A DNA stretch of 15,805 bases, from positions 1 to 15,805 of the forward strand of contig JACPJY010000273.1 of NCBI GenBank assembly GCA_016187325.1. Direction: 5' to 3'. This stretch comes from Rhodospirillales bacterium (GTDB lineage Bacteria > Pseudomonadota > Alphaproteobacteria > Rhodospirillales > Casp-alpha2). Under the pieces are notes generated by a model. It saw nothing but the letters and a program-made list of their open reading frames with translations, was not told the DNA's origin and ran no database searches. Positions 12,911 to 15,805 of the stretch are shown one piece after another. The position numbers and the translations under genes were made by a program. How positions within the stretch are numbered: position 1 is the stretch's first letter; each line of letters begins with the position of its first letter.

Positions 12911-14683
12911 GTCCTGGTAGTCGGCGACGGTGCCGATGATGCCGAGCGGCATGATGCCGGCGGCGCGCGCCGCGAACAGCACCGTCAATTTCGGCAGATA
13001 GAGGGTCTCAGGATCGGGCACCATGCCGCAGGCGGCGGCGAAGTCCTCGCCGCCGAGGACGGCGGCGGCGTTGCGCGGATGCGCGGCGGCGATCTCGTTG
13101 GCCTGGAACAGCGCCTTCGGGCTTTCCACCATGACGATGAAGCGTATTGCACCTGCCTTCATGCGGTGCTTCGTCTCCAGCTTCGCCACCTTGGCGGCGA
13201 GCCGGCGCACGTGGGCCGCGTCGTCGCACTTCGGCAGCATCAGCGCCGTCACCTCCGGTATCACGGCGGCGTCGAGATCGCACAGCGACTCCGCGTCCGG
13301 GCGGTTGATGCGCACCACCACGTCGGCGCCGTCGCGGCTGACCGAGCGGGCGGAATCCTTCAGCATGGCGCGCGCCCGGTCGCGCTCCGGGGCGGGCACG
13401 CTGTCCTCCAAGTCCAGGATGATGCCGTCGGCGCCGCGGTCGTGAGCCTTGTCGATGAAGCGCCGGTTATTGGCCGGCACGTACAACAGCGAACGCCAGA
13501 CGAGGACGTCTCCGGGAACGTCCGCGGGAACGCCGGCGGATTTCCCGGTGGGCTTCTTGGTGGCGGATTTGGCGGCCATCAGATCAGTGCCAGGCGTCGC
13601 CGACAGCCTCGGCGTGATGGCGTGCATCGGCGCTTCGCCGATGTCGGCATCGGGCAGCGTCACCACCACCTCGCGGGCGCGCACGTGCGCGTCGGCCAGG
13701 ATGTCGGCGATGTCGTAAATGGCGCTGGCGGTGATCTCGGCCTTTTCGAACTTTTCCAGCACTTCCGCCTGGTCGCGCGCCTTGATCCAGCCGCCGACGA
13801 TGGCATCGACTTCTTCGCGGTGTTTCACCCGCTCCGGGTTGGTGCGGTAGCGCGGATCGCTGATCATATCCTCGCGGCCGATGACCCGGAACACCCGCTC
13901 CGCCATCGACTGGATGGAGGCCGACAGCGCGATCCACTTGCCGTCGCGGGTGCCGTAGACGTTGCGCGGCGACGACGTGTTGGAGGCGTTGCCGAGTCGC
14001 GGCCGCGGCTTCCCCGTCACCTTATAGGCGAGCGCCTCCGGCCCGATCACCGAGAAGATCGGCTCCAACAGAGAGAGATCAATGACCTGCCCCCGGCCGT
14101 CCTTCGCCTCGACCTCCCGGAGAGCGATCATGGTCGCCATGGCGCCGTAGAGCCCGGCGATCATGTCGGCGAGCGCGAGCGGTGGCAGCAGCGGCTCGCG
14201 GTCGGGAAAGCCGTTGCGCGACGCGAAGCCCGACAGCGCCTCCACCACCGAGCCAAAGCCGGGGCGGTCCTTGTAGGGTCCGGTCTGGCCGAAGCCGGAG
14301 ATGCGCACGATCACCAGCTTCGGGTTGCGCCGATGCAGCGTCTTCGGGGCAAGCCCCATCTCCTCCAGCCGGCCGGGGCGGAAGTTCTCGACCAGGACAT
14401 GGGCGTTCGCCGCCATGTCGAGGAGGATCTTTATCGCGTCCGGCTCGCGCAGGTTCAGGGTCAGGCTCTTCTTGTTGCGGGCGTACACCTTCCAGTGGCC
14501 GGGCACGCTCTTGTCCTGCCAGAAACGCAGCGGATCGCCCTTGTCCGGCGGCTCGACCTTGATCACCTCGGCGCCGAAGTCGGCGAGCTGCAGGGTCAGC
14601 ATGTTGCCGCTGACCAGCCGCGACAGATCCAGCACGCGCACGCCGGCGAGCGGGCCTTGGTTCTCGGGATCGAATGCGGCCAC
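12680..14683 (-). CDS. Fusion of class III (CaiB/BaiF) CoA-transferase and HpcH/HpaI-CitE-type CoA lyase, 3' end frameshifted by a duplication
   Basis: The first domain (about 1-365) is a family III CoA-transferase, moving CoA between carboxylic acids through an enzyme-bound thioester. It shows LAGVRVLDLSR, ADFGAEVIKVEPP, VLVENFRPGRLEEMGL and the catalytic Asp173 in LALADMIAGLYG. Its usual last 30-odd residues are missing; after ITPRLSATPGT a Lys/Ala/Pro linker (366-393) leads into a CitE-like TIM barrel (about 395-638) with LDLEDSVPAPE, VVRINRPD, MVESPKALFQANE and LGGEDFAAACG, the set binding Mg and acyl-CoA. Met369 could be an old separate lyase start, but it has no ribosome binding site. 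After Ile638 the tandem repeat shifts the frame, adding 29 unrelated residues in place of the proper 48. The gene starts 10 bp after the cyclase-family gene. CoA-transferase plus lyase recalls itaconate/citramalate-type catabolism; the substrate is inferred. Confidence 0.88.
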   Translation of the reverse strand: MAAFDPENQGPLAGVRVLDLSRLVSGNMLTLQLADFGAEVIKVEPPDKGDPLRFWQDKSVPGHWKVYARNKKSLTLNLREPDAIKILLDMAANAHVLVENFRPGRLEEMGLAPKTLHRRNPKLVIVRISGFGQTGPYKDRPGFGSVVEALSGFASRNGFPDREPLLPPLALADMIAGLYGAMATMIALREVEAKDGRGQVIDLSLLEPIFSVIGPEALAYKVTGKPRPRLGNASNTSSPRNVYGTRDGKWIALSASIQSMAERVFRVIGREDMISDPRYRTNPERVKHREEVDAIVGGWIKARDQAEVLEKFEKAEITASAIYDIADILADAHVRAREVVVTLPDADIGEAPMHAITPRLSATPGTDLMAAKSATKKPTGKSAGVPADVPGDVLVWRSLLYVPANNRRFIDKAHDRGADGIILDLEDSVPAPERDRARAMLKDSARSVSRDGADVVVRINRPDAESLCDLDAAVIPEVTALMLPKCDDAAHVRRLAAKVAKLETKHRMKAGAIRFIVMVESPKALFQANEIAAAHPRNAAAVLGGEDFAAACGMVPDPETLYLPKLTVLFAARAAGIMPLGIIGTVADYQDLDAVRATVRRSRKFGFEGASCIHPSVVPILNEEMAPSAAEVDLARRIWTPCAPPSGGRANSGSRARPASTRAWCRF

Positions 14684-14693
14684 GGGCGGCGCC

Positions 14694-15710
14694 TCAGATG
14701 GTGCCGACCGGCGTCACCGGCGAGCCGACGGCGCCCGGCATCCGGAGCGGCGGCGCCGTCAGCAGGAACCGGAAACGCTTGCGCTTGGCGAGCGCCCGGG
14801 CGAGCTCGGCAAGATACCACAGCTCGCCCAGGTTGACGCCGAGCCGGAACAGGCAGTGGCGGTGCAGCGGCAGGCGCGAGTGGCCGCCCTGGGTGTCGCC
14901 CATGCGCCGCGAATCCTCGACGCCCATGTTGTCGGAAACGATCGCCACGACGCCGGAATCGGTGATCCATTGCAGCAGCTTCGGATCGTAGCCGTCGAGC
15001 ACCGCGCACGACGCGTGCAGCCTCTCGGCGTCGGGCTTGCCCTTCATGCCCACGATCATGTCGTCCCAGCCGGCGTGGATGGCCAGGATGTCTCCTTGCT
15101 CGACCGTGATGCCGTCCTTGCGGAACACCTCCATCAATTGCGCGTAGTTGACGGCGACGCGCTCGTCGCCGAAGTGCTTGGCAAGATCGACCATGACGCC
15201 GCGCCCCTGCATGCACGTCTTGGCGACGTTTTCGATGCCGAGCGCGCGGGCCCCCAGCTTGCCGTCGCCGGGCTCGCCGCCGATATGCTCGCCGGGCCGG
15301 TAGCCGTTGTAGTAGACCGGCTCCGGCTCGCCGTCGCCGTCGGCGTCGAACAGCGCGCCGACGTGAGCGAGGCTGTCCCACTGGGTCGAATACTGGCTGT
15401 ACAGCAGCACCGCCTCGTCGCAGCTGACGTCCATGTTGCCCGGGTGCTGGTGGCGCCAGACGTAGTTGAAGTAGACGCCGTTCTTCTCGAACACCGGCTG
15501 CAGCTTGGGCGGATGGCGTTTCGGGTTGACGGCGTTGCCGCCCGGCAGGTCCAACGGCAGGCTGAGGCAGAACGTCAACCCTTCCTTGACTTCGGCCACC
15601 GCCCGCTTGATCCGCTCCGGAGTCAACAAGTTGAGACGCCCGAGCTGGTCGTCGTCGCCCCAGTCGCCCCAGGTCGAGCCCTCGGGACGTTGTTTCCAAC
15701 GCTTGGCCAT
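14694..15710 (-). CDS. Cyclase-family (kynurenine-formamidase-like) metal-dependent hydrolase
   Basis: The 338-residue protein belongs to the cyclase family (PF04199-type), which includes bacterial kynurenine formamidase, isatin hydrolase and many uncharacterised amide or lactone hydrolases. It shows the long N-terminal signature GSTWGDWGDDDQLGRLNLLT, RTF-like GLTFCLSLPLDLPGGN, the metal-site region QYSTQWDSLAHVG (Asp112, His116), RGVMVDLAKH, GDILAIHAGWDD and the C-terminal HCLFRLGVNLGELWYLAELA. This long form uses WDSLAHVG in place of the HxGTHxD motif of classic KynB, so formamidase activity should not be assumed. GGGAGG six to seven bases before the ATG at 15710 supports the start. The CoA-transferase/lyase fusion follows after 10 bp on the same strand, so they probably form one operon handling one substrate. 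Confidence 0.92.
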   Translation of the reverse strand: MAKRWKQRPEGSTWGDWGDDDQLGRLNLLTPERIKRAVAEVKEGLTFCLSLPLDLPGGNAVNPKRHPPKLQPVFEKNGVYFNYVWRHQHPGNMDVSCDEAVLLYSQYSTQWDSLAHVGALFDADGDGEPEPVYYNGYRPGEHIGGEPGDGKLGARALGIENVAKTCMQGRGVMVDLAKHFGDERVAVNYAQLMEVFRKDGITVEQGDILAIHAGWDDMIVGMKGKPDAERLHASCAVLDGYDPKLLQWITDSGVVAIVSDNMGVEDSRRMGDTQGGHSRLPLHRHCLFRLGVNLGELWYLAELARALAKRKRFRFLLTAPPLRMPGAVGSPVTPVGTI

Positions 15711-15763
15711 GCCGTCCTCCCTGACGCCGGCGCCGTTTAGAGCCCGCGCCGTCCTCTTGCAAC

Positions 15764-15779
15764 GCCGATCATAGTCGGC
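15764..15779 (-). promoter_or_regulatory. Inverted repeat over a possible -10 box of the cyclase operon
   Basis: GCCGA-TCATAG-TCGGC is a 5-bp inverted repeat about 55 bp upstream of the cyclase-family start. On the minus strand its centre reads CTATGAT, close to a -10. An AT-rich stretch (TTTTATATA) lies just upstream toward the window edge. This could be an operator-promoter overlap; there is no clear -35, and the window ends 26 bp later. Confidence 0.3.
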
Positions 15780-15805
15780 ACGCGTATATAAAAGATGACA
15801 TATGT

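Noticed and set aside
13577..13579. Separate lyase gene starting at internal Met369
   Set aside because: The frame is open without break from the transferase domain and no ribosome binding site precedes this ATG, so a fusion is the simpler reading.
13079..14836. 585-codon plus-strand open frame opposite the CoA-transferase/lyase
   Set aside because: Low-complexity Arg/Gly/His/Val-rich translation antisense to a well-supported enzyme; no motif and no ribosome binding site.

Overview
This 15.8 kb stretch looks like chromosome from a high-GC alphaproteobacterium, probably Rhodospirillales-like. That placement is inferred from base composition, the purM-purN/ndk neighbourhood and gene style; there is no rRNA or other marker to fix it. 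No rRNA, tRNA, integrase, transposase or CRISPR array is visible. Much of the window is ordinary high-GC housekeeping and catabolic DNA. A clearly lower-GC accessory block sits near the left end.

Left edge (1-1468): the 3' part of purM and a complete purN, two de novo purine genes read rightward 7 bp apart. Accessory block (about 1600-4010): three rightward genes of lower GC. They are an HsdR-N-type PD-(D/E)XK nuclease-like protein with no canonical start codon, an unrecognised helical protein overlapping it by 7 bp, and an AbiU2-like HEPN protein with an RNRRIAH motif. Two nuclease-type folds around an unknown protein, placed between purN and ndk, look like a small defence or stress cassette. 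This is the best candidate for an undescribed system here, but its function is inferred.

Boundary and ndk region (4061-5836, leftward): an 88-90 bp relic of the 3' end of an ndk gene lies directly against the accessory block. Next come an orphan HigA-type antitoxin, a secreted SUMF1-like protein, and the intact ndk, whose stop codon is 2 bp from the SUMF1 start. The relic and the intact ndk end are about 78% identical without gaps, so the interval between them is bracketed by two diverged ndk 3' ends. This looks like an old insertion or recombination scar.

Middle (5837-12407): a long imperfect inverted repeat built of CACAGAG units, a PAS-GGDEF-EAL cyclic-di-GMP protein, a BtuF-like binding protein with no signal peptide, a lower-GC orphan gene, a ketopantoate-reductase-family gene divergent from an MFS transporter, and a small three-helix membrane protein.

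Right end (12483-15710, leftward): a probable catabolic operon with a cyclase-family metal hydrolase followed by a fusion of a class III CoA-transferase with a CitE/citramalyl-CoA-lyase-like enzyme. Its 3' end carries a 140-bp tandem duplication that shifts the frame and strands the last 48 codons. Together these genes suggest activation and C-C cleavage of a small organic acid as its CoA thioester; the substrate cannot be read from the sequence.
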